The position numbers and the translations under genes are program-made. From an uncultured Dehalococcoidia bacterium (GTDB lineage: Bacteria > Chloroflexota > Dehalococcoidia > Lucifugimonadales > G958296245), in contig OY282458.1 in the NCBI GenBank assembly GCA_958296245.1, forward strand, positions 1,912,197 through 1,976,196: a stretch of 64,000 nucleotides of DNA, in the 5' to 3' direction. The notes under the pieces were generated by a model. The model made no database searches, was not told the origin of the DNA, and worked only from the letters and a program-made list of their open reading frames with translations. Of the stretch, positions 35,344 through 44,359 are shown one piece after another; the first letter of the stretch is position 1, and the number at the start of each line of letters is the position of its first letter.

Positions 35344-36894
35344 TTATCCTACGAACAACGCCTTGTTACAGGCGTCTAGATACGCTTTGCCGCTGGCCTC
35401 CATCACGTCCCCGGAGGCTCCGCGTCCCGTGAACTCGCGCCCTTGGTATGCGACGCGGACCGCGACGTTGGCCAAGGCGTAGGCGCTCTCCGTGATCGCC
35501 CCCACCTCGTAGTTGATGAACCTCACCTGTTCGCTCACGTCGCGTCCGGTCGCATTGTGCAGGGCGTCGTTGATGGCGTCCACCGTGACGGAAACAGGGC
35601 CGTTGCCCGAGTCGCCCACGCCATCGTGCTTGTCATCCTCCGCACCCGACCCCGTGAGGGTAACGTCGGCGCGCCTCTGTACGCCGTCGCTTCCGCAAAG
35701 TATCCTCAAGGAGGAGAGCACGTAGGCCGACCGGCCCTCTCTGGACTGCTGGCCCATCAGGGCTTCCAGGTCAGCGTCCGTGACCTCCCGCTTGCGGTCC
35801 GCAAGCTCTTTGAAGGCTTCGAATGCCTTGTCCATCTGCTCTCCGTCCAGGGTGTATCCGAGCTGTTCGAGCCTGGCGCGCAGGCCGGCCCGCCCGCTCA
35901 GCTTGCCGAGCACCAGAGAGCTGCTGGGCCATCCCACCGACTCCGGCCTCATTATCTCGAAGGTCGAGCGCTCCTTCAGCACGCCGTCTTGATGGATGCC
36001 CGACGCGTGGCGGAAGGCGTTGGCCCCGACGACGGCCTTGTTGGGCTGAACGGGGAAGCCGGTGATTTCGCTGACCATCCTGCTGGTCTTATATATCTGG
36101 GTGGTGTCGATGTTCGTGCCGACGCCAATGAGCTCCTTACGGGTCTCTATGGTCATTATGACCTCTTCCAAAGACGCGTTGCCCGCCCGTTCGCCGAGCC
36201 CGTTGATGCACCCCTCGACCTGCCTGGCGCCGTTGACGACCGCCGCGATGCTATTCGGCGCGGCGTTGCCCAGGTCGTTGTGACAATGGACGCTGATCAC
36301 GGCCTTGTCGATGTTGGGCACGTTCTCCCGCACGGACCTGATGAGGTCGCCGAACTCCGACGGTATGGAGTATCCCACCGTGTCCGGTATGTTGACTGTG
36401 GAGGCGCCGGCGCTGATGGCGGCCTCGAGGATCCTGTACAGGTACTCCCGGTCGGTGCGGGTGGCGTCCATCGGGGAAAACTCGACGTTGTCGCAGTACC
36501 GCCTGGCGCGCTCCACCGAAGAGACGGCCATGTCCAAAACCTCTTCCGGGTTGCGCCGGAGTTGGTGCCATATCTGCACGTCGGAGCTGGAGATGAAGAC
36601 GTGAATGCGCGGGCTTTCGGCGTGGCCGACGGCCTCCTTAGCCGCGTCGATGTCGTCGGGGTTACAGCGCGCCAGGGAGGCGATTACCGGTCTCCTGACC
36701 TCTTGGGCTATCTGCGTCACGGCCTTGAAATCGCCGGGCGAGCTCGCGGCAAAGCCCGCCTCGATGATATCGACTCCGAGCGCGTCCAGCTGCCGCGCGA
36801 TCTCCAGCTTCTCAGTCGTCGTCAGTCCGATGCCCGCGGACTGCTCGCCGTCGCGCAGGGTCGTATCGAATATCATTACCTTGTCGTCGAACAT
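35344..36894 (-). CDS. leuA: 2-Isopropylmalate synthase
   Basis: 516 residues from the ATG at 36894, which has GAGGAGG eight bases upstream; the frame extends to 36945, but that start lacks a site. The catalytic barrel begins [14 protein letters not shown], metal-binding HxH is in [11 protein letters not shown], and [15 protein letters not shown] follows. The C-terminal LeuA regulatory domain (about 400-516) includes [11 protein letters not shown] and [12 protein letters not shown] and mediates leucine feedback inhibition. It condenses acetyl-CoA with 2-oxoisovalerate. It heads the leuA-leuC pair downstream of the ilv genes on the same strand. Confidence 0.95.
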   Translation of the reverse strand: MFDDKVMIFDTTLRDGEQSAGIGLTTTEKLEIARQLDALGVDIIEAGFAASSPGDFKAVTQIAQEVRRPVIASLARCNPDDIDAAKEAVGHAESPRIHVFISSSDVQIWHQLRRNPEEVLDMAVSSVERARRYCDNVEFSPMDATRTDREYLYRILEAAISAGASTVNIPDTVGYSIPSEFGDLIRSVRENVPNIDKAVISVHCHNDLGNAAPNSIAAVVNGARQVEGCINGLGERAGNASLEEVIMTIETRKELIGVGTNIDTTQIYKTSRMVSEITGFPVQPNKAVVGANAFRHASGIHQDGVLKERSTFEIMRPESVGWPSSSLVLGKLSGRAGLRARLEQLGYTLDGEQMDKAFEAFKELADRKREVTDADLEALMGQQSREGRSAYVLSSLRILCGSDGVQRRADVTLTGSGAEDDKHDGVGDSGNGPVSVTVDAINDALHNATGRDVSEQVRFINYEVGAITESAYALANVAVRVAYQGREFTGRGASGDVMEASGKAYLDACNKALFVG

Positions 36895-36956
36895 GTCTGT
36901 TGCCTCCTCTAGCCTTGGCTGCTCCTTCATGCCCCCGAGGGCCAAATACGCCCAGG

Positions 36957-37020
36957 CTATCGAAGGACAACGTAGTCCGCCGAGCAGGGCCCTGCCAGGA
37001 CCCAGCCCTCACGGCGAACT
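36957..37020 (-). promoter_or_regulatory. Long hairpin upstream of leuA
   Basis: On the minus strand CGTAGTTCGCCG pairs with CGGCGGACTACG (one G-T pair) across about 30 bases that themselves fold through GGGC/GCCC and CCTG/CAGG. The structure lies inside a possible 29-codon frame (36957-37046, ATG to TAG). That frame has many valine codons but no leucine run. It may be a leader, a processing site or chance. No U-run follows. Confidence 0.35.
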
Positions 37021-37149
37021 ACGTGATGTACCTCTCTGTCGTTCATATTTCTTTCTTCACTCCCCTATTCCGAAGCGCCGTATTCGGCTAACGCCGACAT
37101 CCCGTGCGCCTTCCGGTACGTCTGTTTGTGCTGCGACCACGTTGCGCTC

Positions 37150-38145
37150 CTACGTGCTTTGCGCGATCTGCTGGACCGCTTTGCGGAGCTCCTGCTTTAG
37201 CTCCGCGGCGTGCGTTAGCCAGATGGTGTGGGCCGCGTCGGGAATCTCGACGTACCGTCCCCTGGGCATTAGCGACGCCAACTGCCGGGTGGGCCAGTTG
37301 GGCCGGATGTCCCTGCCGCCGTTTATGAAGATTGCGGGGATGTCCAAGTCCGCTATCTCCCGGAACAGCGTAGGGCGTTTGACGTACTCGCGCCAACTGC
37401 GGTTGCCGTCAGGGTTGACTGCCGGATCGGCCTTGTCTTCGTGGTCCCCGTGGTCCTCTCCGACCTCTGCCAATCCCCTATGGTAGGCATCGCTCCACGT
37501 CCGATCGTTCAGCACGTTACCGCCGGCGATTCCGATCAGACCCATGACGCGGGACGGATGCCGCAGCGCATACGCAAGGGCTGCGCTTGGACCAAAGCTA
37601 TGGCCCGCGACGATGCACTTCTCGACGCCGTGCTCCCGGCGCACAGCCTCGGCGTCGGTCAGCAAGGTATCGACGTCGTAGTTGCCGTCCCAGTCTGAGC
37701 GTCCGCAGCCCCGGGGCTCGAAGCGGACCACCCGGCACAGATCGTTAATCATGTCGGCGACGGGGCCCAGGTAGTCGTCGCAGCCCGGCCCGCCGTTGAA
37801 CATGAGCAGCGGCGCACCCAGGCCGCTCACCGCCGACCACAGCCGCGCGGCGCCCGAAGTCACATAGCGCTCGTCCGTCCTTATGGTTATTCGGAACTCG
37901 ATCTCCAGGTTGGCGCCGCGTCCCGATGGAGGGCGGTAGACGTATCCCACAAACTCCACGCCTGCCTGTTCATGAAACTTGCGCCCTTCGAGTACTTGGC
38001 AGACGTTAGGGTGACTATGTTTGAGCCCCAGGGCGTCATGAACGTCCCCGGCGCGAAAGGTCACCTTGGCATTGCCAGCCCGCCGAGCTTCCTCGACCCG
38101 CTGACACAGGTAGTGACGAATTCGCTCCGCATCTCCGCGCGGCAT
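37150..38145 (-). CDS. Alpha/beta hydrolase with N-terminal extra domain
   Basis: 331 residues. The C-terminal 220 residues are a proline-iminopeptidase-like hydrolase: oxyanion region FNGGPGCDD, FEPRGCGRSDW, nucleophile elbow GHSFGPS, acid loop INGGRDIRPNW and catalytic His in DAAHTIW. The first 110 residues form a separate alpha/beta domain (RAGDVHDALGLKHSHPNVCQVL, VGYVYRPPSGRGANLEIEF) of a kind also seen fused to other proteins, possibly a winged-helix-like or ligand-binding module. It is inserted between ilvC (17 bases away) and leuA, and so is probably driven by the T-box. Its link with branched-chain synthesis is unclear. Confidence 0.8.
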   Translation of the reverse strand: MPRGDAERIRHYLCQRVEEARRAGNAKVTFRAGDVHDALGLKHSHPNVCQVLEGRKFHEQAGVEFVGYVYRPPSGRGANLEIEFRITIRTDERYVTSGAARLWSAVSGLGAPLLMFNGGPGCDDYLGPVADMINDLCRVVRFEPRGCGRSDWDGNYDVDTLLTDAEAVRREHGVEKCIVAGHSFGPSAALAYALRHPSRVMGLIGIAGGNVLNDRTWSDAYHRGLAEVGEDHGDHEDKADPAVNPDGNRSWREYVKRPTLFREIADLDIPAIFINGGRDIRPNWPTRQLASLMPRGRYVEIPDAAHTIWLTHAAELKQELRKAVQQIAQST

Positions 38146-38162
38146 TTGGCTATCCCCCTACC

Positions 38163-39161
38163 CTAGTCTGCGTCCTTCAGGAACGACATCATTCCCCGGA
38201 GCTCTTTGCCTACATGCTCTATGGGGTGCTCGGCGTTCTCCTTGCGCATCTGCATGAAGCGGTGCCTGCCCTCGTCGTTCTCGGCTATCCACTCCCGGGC
38301 GAAGGCGCCGTTCTGGACCTCTTCCAGTACCTTCTTCATGTTCTCCTTCACGCGCTCGTCGATCACCGCCGGCCCGCGCGAGTAGTCGCCGTACTCGGCG
38401 GTATCGCTGACGGAGTAGCGCATGTACTCCATGCCGCCTTGGTAAAGCAGGTCGACGATGAGCTTCAGTTCGTGCATGCACTCGAAGTAGGCGGACTCGG
38501 GCTGGTAGCCCGCCTCGACCAGCGTTTCGAACCCGGCCTTGATCAGCGCCGTGACCCCGCCGCAGAGGATGGTCTGCTCGCCGAACAGGTCGGTCTCGGT
38601 CTCCTCCTTGAAGGTCGTGTCCAACACGCCGGCGCGCGTACAGCCGACGCCTCTCGCGTAGGCCAGCCCCACCTGGTGGGCCATACCAGAGGCGTCTTGG
38701 TGGACCGCAAGGAGCCCAGGCACCCCGGAGCCCCGCGTGAACACCTCGCGCATACGGTGCCCGGGCGCCTTGGGAGCGACCATAGACACGTCCGTCGTGT
38801 CGGGCGGCACGATCGTCTGGTAGTGGATGTTGAAGCCGTGCGCGAACATCAGCGTCTTGCCGGCGTCCAAGTGAGGCTCAATGGACTCGCGGTACACCCC
38901 GGCCATCGTGTGGTCGGGCATCAGCATCATGACGATGTCCGAGTCCCGCGCCGCGTCGGCGACCGACTCCACCCGGAGGCCGCTGCCCTCCGCCTTCTCC
39001 CTGCTCTTGCTGCCTTCGTACAGGCCTACCACCACGTCTACCCCGCTCTCCTTCAGGTTGAGGGCGTGGGCGTGGCCCTGGCTGCCGTAGCCCATCACCC
39101 CTACGACCTTGCCCTCGAGAAGGGACATGTCGGCGTCGTTCTCGTAGTACATCTTTGCCAT
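38163..39161 (-). CDS. ilvC: Ketol-acid reductoisomerase (class I)
   Basis: 332 residues, the short class I form. N-terminal Rossmann motif [17 protein letters not shown] with the SKSREKAEG cofactor-specificity loop, then [14 protein letters not shown] and the metal-binding Asp/Glu in the C-terminal knotted domain ([27 protein letters not shown]). It converts acetolactate into dihydroxyisovalerate using NADPH and Mg2+. It is the third gene of the ilvB-ilvN-ilvC run. The 61-base gap from ilvN carries a piece of family B repeat. Confidence 0.96.
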   Translation of the reverse strand: MAKMYYENDADMSLLEGKVVGVMGYGSQGHAHALNLKESGVDVVVGLYEGSKSREKAEGSGLRVESVADAARDSDIVMMLMPDHTMAGVYRESIEPHLDAGKTLMFAHGFNIHYQTIVPPDTTDVSMVAPKAPGHRMREVFTRGSGVPGLLAVHQDASGMAHQVGLAYARGVGCTRAGVLDTTFKEETETDLFGEQTILCGGVTALIKAGFETLVEAGYQPESAYFECMHELKLIVDLLYQGGMEYMRYSVSDTAEYGDYSRGPAVIDERVKENMKKVLEEVQNGAFAREWIAENDEGRHRFMQMRKENAEHPIEHVGKELRGMMSFLKDAD

Positions 39162-39177
39162 TGTTGCGTCCTCTCTC

Positions 39178-39222
39178 AGCAGGGGTCCCGCCCCTCTGCA
39201 CTCCCAGTATTCCCGCAGCGTG
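39178..39222. repeat. Family B repeat fragment between ilvN and ilvC
   Basis: CAGCAGGGGTCCCGCCCCTC followed by TGCACTCCCAGTATTCCCGC resembles the distal half of the copy at 48500-48545 (GGGGCTGCGCCCTCTGCACA, then ACCCTAAATTCCGCAG). It fills most of the intercistronic gap. Confidence 0.4.
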
Positions 39223-39777
39223 CTATACCGACGAGGCCTCGCCCCAGTCCACCCGGGCCGCCGTTCGTCTCACTCTGCTGTCCGCTCCCCTGTTCATCGC
39301 TATCGTCCCCGTCCTCATCACCTCGAGGACCCCGAAGCTCTTGAGGAGGTTATGGAGCGAGTCGATCTTATCCTCGTCCCCGCTGACCTCCACGATCAAC
39401 GAGTCGACCGCCACGTCCACGATGTTGGCCCGGAAGATGTGGACGATCTGCATGATCTCGCTGCGGGTCTGCACGTTGGACCTGACCTTGATGAGGGCGA
39501 GTTCACGCGAGACGATGTTCTGGTTCGAGATGTCCGAGACGCGGATCACGTCGATCAGCTTGTGCAGGTGCTTGGTCATCTGTTCGACGACCTTGTCGTC
39601 GCCCTCGACCACGAAGGTCATGCGGGACAGATCGGGTTCCTCGCTGTGGCCGACCGCCAAGCTGGATATGTTGAAGCCGCGCCGCCTGAACATGCTCGAT
39701 ATGCGGTTCAGAACGCCCGGCTTGTCCTGCACGAGAGCGGTTATCGTGTGCTTGGGGACGCCTCCGTTGGTCGTCAT
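39223..39777 (-). CDS. ilvN: Acetolactate synthase small (regulatory) subunit
   Basis: 184 residues, the long IlvH/IlvN form. The N-terminal ACT domain starts [21 protein letters not shown] and includes [20 protein letters not shown]; the second half holds the C-terminal ALS small-subunit domain ([20 protein letters not shown]). It binds valine and activates the catalytic subunit. Its ATG overlaps the ilvB stop (39774-39777), giving strict coupling and likely equal expression. Confidence 0.95.
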   Translation of the reverse strand: MTTNGGVPKHTITALVQDKPGVLNRISSMFRRRGFNISSLAVGHSEEPDLSRMTFVVEGDDKVVEQMTKHLHKLIDVIRVSDISNQNIVSRELALIKVRSNVQTRSEIMQIVHIFRANIVDVAVDSLIVEVSGDEDKIDSLHNLLKSFGVLEVMRTGTIAMNRGADSRVRRTAARVDWGEASSV

Positions 39778-41468
39778 CGGCGCACCCTCTCAGGCAGCGG
39801 CTCTTCGATGAGGTCGTGGACGGTCTGGCCGGCCGGGATCATCGGATAGACGTTCTCCTCCTCCTCGACAACGAAGTCGACGAGGGCCGGGCCGTCGTAA
39901 TCCATCGCCCTGGTAATCGCCGACCTGACCTGCGCCTTGTCGGTGACGCGGATACCCAGCATCCCAAAGGCCTCGGCAAGCTTGACGAAGTCGGGGTTGT
40001 GGGTGTAGCCGGTTGCGACGTAGCTCTTCTGATAGAAGAACTCCTGCCACTGCCGGACCATCCCAAGGAAGGAGTTGTTGATGATGGCGAACTTCACCGG
40101 GATGTTGTTCTCGACCAGGGTCGCCAACTCGGCCATCGTCATCTGGAAGCCGCCGTCGCCGGCAACGGACCAGACCACCTTGTCGGGCCTTCCGACCTGC
40201 GCCCCCATTGCGCCCGGCACCTCGTATCCCATGGCGCCCGAGCCCCCGGAGGTTATCAAGCTCCGGGGATGCCTATACGTGTAGTGTTGAGCCGCCCACA
40301 TCTGATGCTGACCGACCCCCGTCACCACGATGGCGTCCCCGTTGGTAGCCTCCGCCAGCTGCTGAACGATGTACTGCGGGATCAGTTTGTCCGTGTCGCG
40401 TATGAGCATCGACGGGTGCCCCTGCTTTAGCTCGTCAATACGCTGGATCCACTCGACGTGAGTCTTGGGTTTGACGCGCCTGTTCAACTCTCGGAGGACC
40501 AGCTTGAGGTCGCCCACGATCGGCACGTCCACGTGGACGTTCTTGCCTATCTCCGACGGGTCGATCTCAATGTGAATCTTCTTAGAGTTGACGGCGAACT
40601 CGGACGTCTTGCCCGTGATCCTGTCGTCGAACCGCATTCCGAGGGCTATCAGCAGGTCGGCCTCCTCGATGGCAAGGCTGGCGTAGGCCATGCCGTGCAT
40701 ACCGGGCATACCGACGCACAATAGATGGTCGTCGGGGAACGAGCCTATGCCCAACAGCGTCGTTATCACCGGGATCTGGACCTTTTCCGCCAACTCCCGC
40801 ACCTCATCGTAGGCTTGGGAGATGATGATCCCGTGGCCGGCGAGGATGACAGGCCTGCGGGCCTGCGCGATCAGACGGACGGCTCTCTTCACCTGGGCAG
40901 GGTGCCCTTCGAGCGTGGGGTTGTAGCCCGGCAGGTCGACTTCATCGGGGTACTCGAACTCGGCCTCCTCGGTGAACACGTCCTTAGGGATGTCCACGAG
41001 AACGGGGCCCGGCCTTCCGGTGCTCGCTATGTGGAAGGCCTCCTTAATTGCCCGTGGAATGTCAACGGTGTTCATGACTAGGTAGTTGTGCTTGGTGATC
41101 GGCAGGGTAATGCCGGTCGTGTCGGTCTCCTGGAAAGCGTCGCTGCCGATGGAGGCCCGCGACACCTGCCCGGTGATGATGACCATCGGCACCGAGTCCA
41201 TCTGCGCCGTGGCTATGCCGGTGACAAGGTTGGTGGCGCCGGGTCCCGACGTAGCCCACGCGACGCCCGGCTTGCCGGTGACGCGGCCATAGCCGTCGGC
41301 GGCGTGGGCGGCGCCCTGCTCGTGGCGCACCAAGATGTGCCTCAACTGCGGATACTCGGGCAAGGTCTGGTAGAGCGGCAGAATGGCGCCCCCGGGAAGC
41401 CCGAAGATCACCTCGACCCCCTCCCTCAGGAGACTCTCACACACCATTTGCGATCCGTTCAGCCTCAT
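39774..41468 (-). CDS. ilvB: Acetolactate synthase large (catalytic) subunit
   Basis: 564 residues from ATG 41468 (GGAG nine bases upstream). The frame runs on to 41522, but that part is the T-box terminator and is not coding. The catalytic Glu is in ILVRHEQGAAHAADGYGR, FAD-binding features lie in the middle, and the ThDP motif is GDGGFQMTMAELATLVENN with INNSFLGMVRQWQ. It joins two pyruvates, or pyruvate with 2-oxobutyrate, the first common step to valine, leucine and isoleucine. It is the first gene behind the T-box leader. Confidence 0.96.
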   Translation of the reverse strand: MRLNGSQMVCESLLREGVEVIFGLPGGAILPLYQTLPEYPQLRHILVRHEQGAAHAADGYGRVTGKPGVAWATSGPGATNLVTGIATAQMDSVPMVIITGQVSRASIGSDAFQETDTTGITLPITKHNYLVMNTVDIPRAIKEAFHIASTGRPGPVLVDIPKDVFTEEAEFEYPDEVDLPGYNPTLEGHPAQVKRAVRLIAQARRPVILAGHGIIISQAYDEVRELAEKVQIPVITTLLGIGSFPDDHLLCVGMPGMHGMAYASLAIEEADLLIALGMRFDDRITGKTSEFAVNSKKIHIEIDPSEIGKNVHVDVPIVGDLKLVLRELNRRVKPKTHVEWIQRIDELKQGHPSMLIRDTDKLIPQYIVQQLAEATNGDAIVVTGVGQHQMWAAQHYTYRHPRSLITSGGSGAMGYEVPGAMGAQVGRPDKVVWSVAGDGGFQMTMAELATLVENNIPVKFAIINNSFLGMVRQWQEFFYQKSYVATGYTHNPDFVKLAEAFGMLGIRVTDKAQVRSAITRAMDYDGPALVDFVVEEEENVYPMIPAGQTVHDLIEEPLPERVRR

Positions 41469-41499
41469 CGTTCGCATCTCCTCATGGCCGCCTGTTCGC

Positions 41500-41828
41500 G
41501 GCAACAAAAAATCCCGCCACACAATGGGACGGGATGTATCAGTCTCGTGGTACCACCCAGATTACCCCGGCTCGCGCTGGGGTCACTCGTAGGCTATAAC
41601 GGCGCCGACCGCCCGGCCCTAAAGCGATGGAGGCTGAATTACCAAGCGGGCATGACACATTGCCGCCATTGTGTCCTGCAACGCCTGCCTCCTGACAACG
41701 CCCTTCGGGCGGGGTGCTCCGGGACGAGTTCGCGAAAGGCGCCGGGTCCCACTCTACCGGCTCTCTGCCGCCTGCCCGCTACTACTCCCCTTCACAGCAT
41801 CAGTACTATTTCGTTCTTGGCAACGTGA
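41500..41828 (-). promoter_or_regulatory. T-box riboswitch leader, leucine specifier (CUC)
   Basis: Canonical T-box parts occur in order on the minus strand. Stem I has GGGAGTAGTAGC and CAGAGAGCCGG; the specifier loop is GCGAACTCGTCCCGGAGC, with CTC (Leu) at 41726-41728; the conserved antiterminator is GGGTGGTACCACG (41546-41558). A terminator hairpin follows, ATCCCG...CGGGAT (41511-41535), with a T-run at 41505-41510. Uncharged tRNA-Leu would pair with the CUC codon and the TGGTACC bulge, letting transcription enter ilvB-ilvN-ilvC and, probably, leuA-leuC. Confidence 0.93.
41505..41535 (-). terminator. Regulated terminator of the T-box
   Basis: Stem ATCCCG/CGGGAT enclosing the TCCCATTGTGTGG loop, followed by six T. 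It overlaps the strand that would form the antiterminator with the GGTACCAC region, so it is the OFF structure of the leader. Confidence 0.88.
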
Positions 41829-41834
41829 ATGTAG

Positions 41835-41864
41835 ATGGTAGCATGGACTCCGATTTTCTGTCAA
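41835..41864 (-). promoter_or_regulatory. Sigma-70-type promoter of the ilv/leu operon
   Basis: Perfect -35 TTGACA (41864-41859) and -10 TACCAT (41840-41835) with an 18-base spacer on the minus strand. The predicted start near 41828 fits the 5' edge of T-box stem I. The family A repeat A6 inserts just upstream, beginning at 41880. Confidence 0.7.
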
Positions 41865-41879
41865 ATTATCGTACCCAAG

Positions 41880-42247
41880 GTAACTGTTTCAGAGTTCGTG
41901 AGGTCTTTTCGACTGGCGTAGCCTCGATAAAGTAGACGTCTTTAATATCCCCGCCCGCCCGCCCCTTTTAGGTAACTGGGGGTACAGCCCCCAGACCCCC
42001 TGCCGGACGGGAGAGAACCTGGGCTGGCATCCGCCGGCCGCAATCGACACACCCCCACACACCCTGCCAGAGGGGAGACCGCGTCGAGGGCGTGAGCCTC
42101 TCCAGCCGCCTCGCCCCACACCCCCTGCCAGAGGGGAGACCCCAACTGAGCTGCGAGAATCTGGTATCATCCACCCCCACACACCCTGCCAGAGGGGAGA
42201 CCCCTCTGGCACTTCCCCTTCAGGTCTCACAGAGGCTGAACAGTTAC
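41880..42247. repeat. Family A dispersed repeat (368 bp) with perfect 8-bp direct repeat
   Basis: Left end GTAACTGTTTCAGAGTTCGT, right end CTCACAGAGGCTGAACAGTTAC: imperfect inverted ends. Flanked on both sides by TACCCAAG (41872-41879 and 42248-42255), the best target-site duplication in the window. The interior has one CTGGGGGTACAGCCCCCAG hairpin and several tandem CCTGCCAGAGGGGAGACC units. No transposase. Confidence 0.88.
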
Positions 42248-42257
42248 TACCCAAGTA

Positions 42258-42440
42258 CCAAACTGTTCAGAGTTCGTGAGGTCTTTCGACTGGCATAGCC
42301 CCGATAGAGCAGACGGCTCTATATCCCCACCCGCCCGCCCCTTAGGTAACTGGGGGCACAGCCCCCAGACCCCCTGCCGGAGGGGAAAGAACCTGGGCTG
42401 CCATCCGCCGGCCGCAATCGACACACCCCACACCCTCGGA
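42258..42440. repeat. Family A dispersed repeat, adjacent second copy lacking its right end
   Basis: It starts CCAAACTGTTCAGAGTTCGT eleven bases after the previous copy and repeats the same interior order (GACTGGCATAGCCCCGATAG, CTGGGGGCACAGCCCCCAG, CCATCCGCCGGCCGCAATCG). The right inverted end is not found before the glycosidase-like gene. Confidence 0.78.
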
Positions 42441-42561
42441 CGGGAGAACCTCTCCGGGGAAGTTGTCCGAATCAGAATACGATTCCCTTTGGGCCGGGTC
42501 GGTTGACAGTCCCCAAGCCCGTGGCTACACTCGGGCCGGACTCACTCTCGAGGTGCGCGCT

Positions 42562-44259
42562 ATGGACCACTCCAAGGCGGTATTCCTGTCGGACATGGGG
42601 AGATGCACGCCGGCCGCGGCGCTCTCTTCCGGGCACCAAAAGTACCACTGGCAGACCGTCCCATACGAGGCGGAAGGCGTATCGGGCACCTTGCTGTTCG
42701 CGGGTCCGGAGACGGAGGCGCCGGTGGTGAGGCTGCCGGTCGAGGCCTCCGGGTGGCACGCGGTATTCGTCGGGCTTTGGAGCAACTGGACCGACAGTCT
42801 GCTGAAGGTGAAGCTCACGGGCGACCCCGCCTACGTGCTGATGCGGCGCGAGGAGGAGACGGAGACATCGCACGACCCTGTGTACGCCGGCCCTTCGGCG
42901 GGTAGGGTCAACAACTTCGCGGTCGACGAACGGTTCTGGAAGTACGCCGACCTGACCGGACAGGACATAGAGTTCGCGCAGCACAACGCGGGCATGACGG
43001 CGCCCGCTTACGCGGCTTACGTGAAGCTGGTGCCTCTGTCGAAGGCAGAGGTGAAGCGGCTCCAAGCGGACCGCGAGGCTGTGGAGAACAAGCGGCTCTT
43101 CTTCATGCACGACGGTTTCGGCGTCCTCCAGTACAGGCCGACCAGCCGCGAAGAGCTGTGGGAGCACTTGGAGGCGATGCGGGACACCGACTTTGGGACC
43201 CTGCTGTGGTGCGTGGGCGCAGGGGGCGACGTGCTCAACTATCCCTCCAGGTTCGGGAAGATGATCGGCGATGGGGTTGCCGACTATCCAAGGGTGGGCG
43301 ACCGGGACATCTCGGAGGCGCTCCAGGTACTCTCCGGCAAGGGCATAGACACGCTGCGGGAGGTGGTGGAGTACTGCCACGGGATGGGCGTCAAGGTGCA
43401 CGCCAGCAACCGCATGGAGGCCTTCCAGTGCAGCGCCCCCTTCGAGCACTACTTCACCGGCGGTCTGTACGAGGGCCACCCGGAGTGGCGCTGCGCCGAC
43501 ATCGACGGGCGCGAGATCGCCCGCATGAGCTACGCGTATCAGGGCGTCCGCGATCTGGTAACCAACATCTTCAAAGAGGCGGCCTCCAACTACGACGTGG
43601 ACGGCATAAACCTCATCTTCAACAGGGGCGCGCCCTTCTTGCTGTACGAGCAGCCGTTGATCAATGGGTTCAAGGCGGAGACCGGGCTGGACGCCCGCGA
43701 TCTGGCCGAGGGCGACGAGCGTTATCTGAAGTACCGCGCCGGGGTGATGACGCGCTTCATGCTGAACCTCCGGCAGGAGATGGACGCCATAGGGCGCCGC
43801 CGAGGTCGGAAGGTCGAGATCTCGGCTCACGTCCTGAACGACGAGAAGACGAACATCTACTACGCGCTGGACGTGCCCGCCTGGGTCAAGGACGGCCTTG
43901 TTGACCAACTCATCGCCTACCCGTGGCGCGACGGGGAGATCGACACCGCGTACTTCGGACGCCTGACGGCGGGGACGCCGGTGGGCTTCTACCCGGAGGT
44001 GATGCCCCGGCGCATGTCGCCGGAGGAGTACCGACAGCGGGCCATCAGCAGCTACGCCGACGGCGCCGACGGGCTGTGCTTCTGGGATACGTACAACCGC
44101 AACCAGTACCGCAAGGAGTACAGCATGGTGCGCCGGTTGGGCCACAAGGACGAACTGGCCCGGTGGGACGACGGCGCAGGGGAATACTTCCTTTCCCGCA
44201 AACTGCTGAGCGTGGGCGGTTACGTGCTCGATAAGTACCCCCCGCACTGGGCCTACTGA
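42562..44259 (+). CDS. TIM-barrel glycosidase-like protein
   Basis: 565 residues from ATG 42562 (GAGGTG six bases upstream); an earlier in-frame start at 42463 lies in repeat DNA and is rejected. An N-terminal beta-rich segment (about 1-170, LPVEASGWHAVFVGLWSNW) precedes a barrel with GVKVHASNRMEAF, NYDVDGINLIFNRGAPF, KVEISAHVLND and DGADGLCFWDTYNR. The acidic residues at strand ends fit retaining glycosidases of the GHL10/GH-A type, though I cannot name catalytic residues with certainty. No signal peptide is seen. It pairs with the next gene, which has a related barrel. Confidence 0.65.
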   Translation: MDHSKAVFLSDMGRCTPAAALSSGHQKYHWQTVPYEAEGVSGTLLFAGPETEAPVVRLPVEASGWHAVFVGLWSNWTDSLLKVKLTGDPAYVLMRREEETETSHDPVYAGPSAGRVNNFAVDERFWKYADLTGQDIEFAQHNAGMTAPAYAAYVKLVPLSKAEVKRLQADREAVENKRLFFMHDGFGVLQYRPTSREELWEHLEAMRDTDFGTLLWCVGAGGDVLNYPSRFGKMIGDGVADYPRVGDRDISEALQVLSGKGIDTLREVVEYCHGMGVKVHASNRMEAFQCSAPFEHYFTGGLYEGHPEWRCADIDGREIARMSYAYQGVRDLVTNIFKEAASNYDVDGINLIFNRGAPFLLYEQPLINGFKAETGLDARDLAEGDERYLKYRAGVMTRFMLNLRQEMDAIGRRRGRKVEISAHVLNDEKTNIYYALDVPAWVKDGLVDQLIAYPWRDGEIDTAYFGRLTAGTPVGFYPEVMPRRMSPEEYRQRAISSYADGADGLCFWDTYNRNQYRKEYSMVRRLGHKDELARWDDGAGEYFLSRKLLSVGGYVLDKYPPHWAY

Positions 44260-44359
44260 TCCCGACGGGCCTACGACGCTCCACGGGACGCGGGCCCGTA
44301 CGACGCCCCGATCTCTAGAACGCGATCCCCTGCGGGCTCGCGATTGGTGGAGGTATTCC

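Noticed and set aside
35443-36912. 489-residue plus-strand open frame opposite leuA
   Set aside because: It is antisense to a clear leuA with all catalytic motifs, and its composition is that of a shadow frame.
36957-37046. Classical leucine leader peptide
   Set aside because: The short frame has no run of leucine codons, and no terminator follows its hairpin. It is kept only as a weak finding.
41889-42433. Several 60-120 residue frames with repeated phrases like LWQGVWG or NWGHSPQTP
   Set aside because: They are translations of family A repeats, occur on both strands in all phases, and have no start signals.
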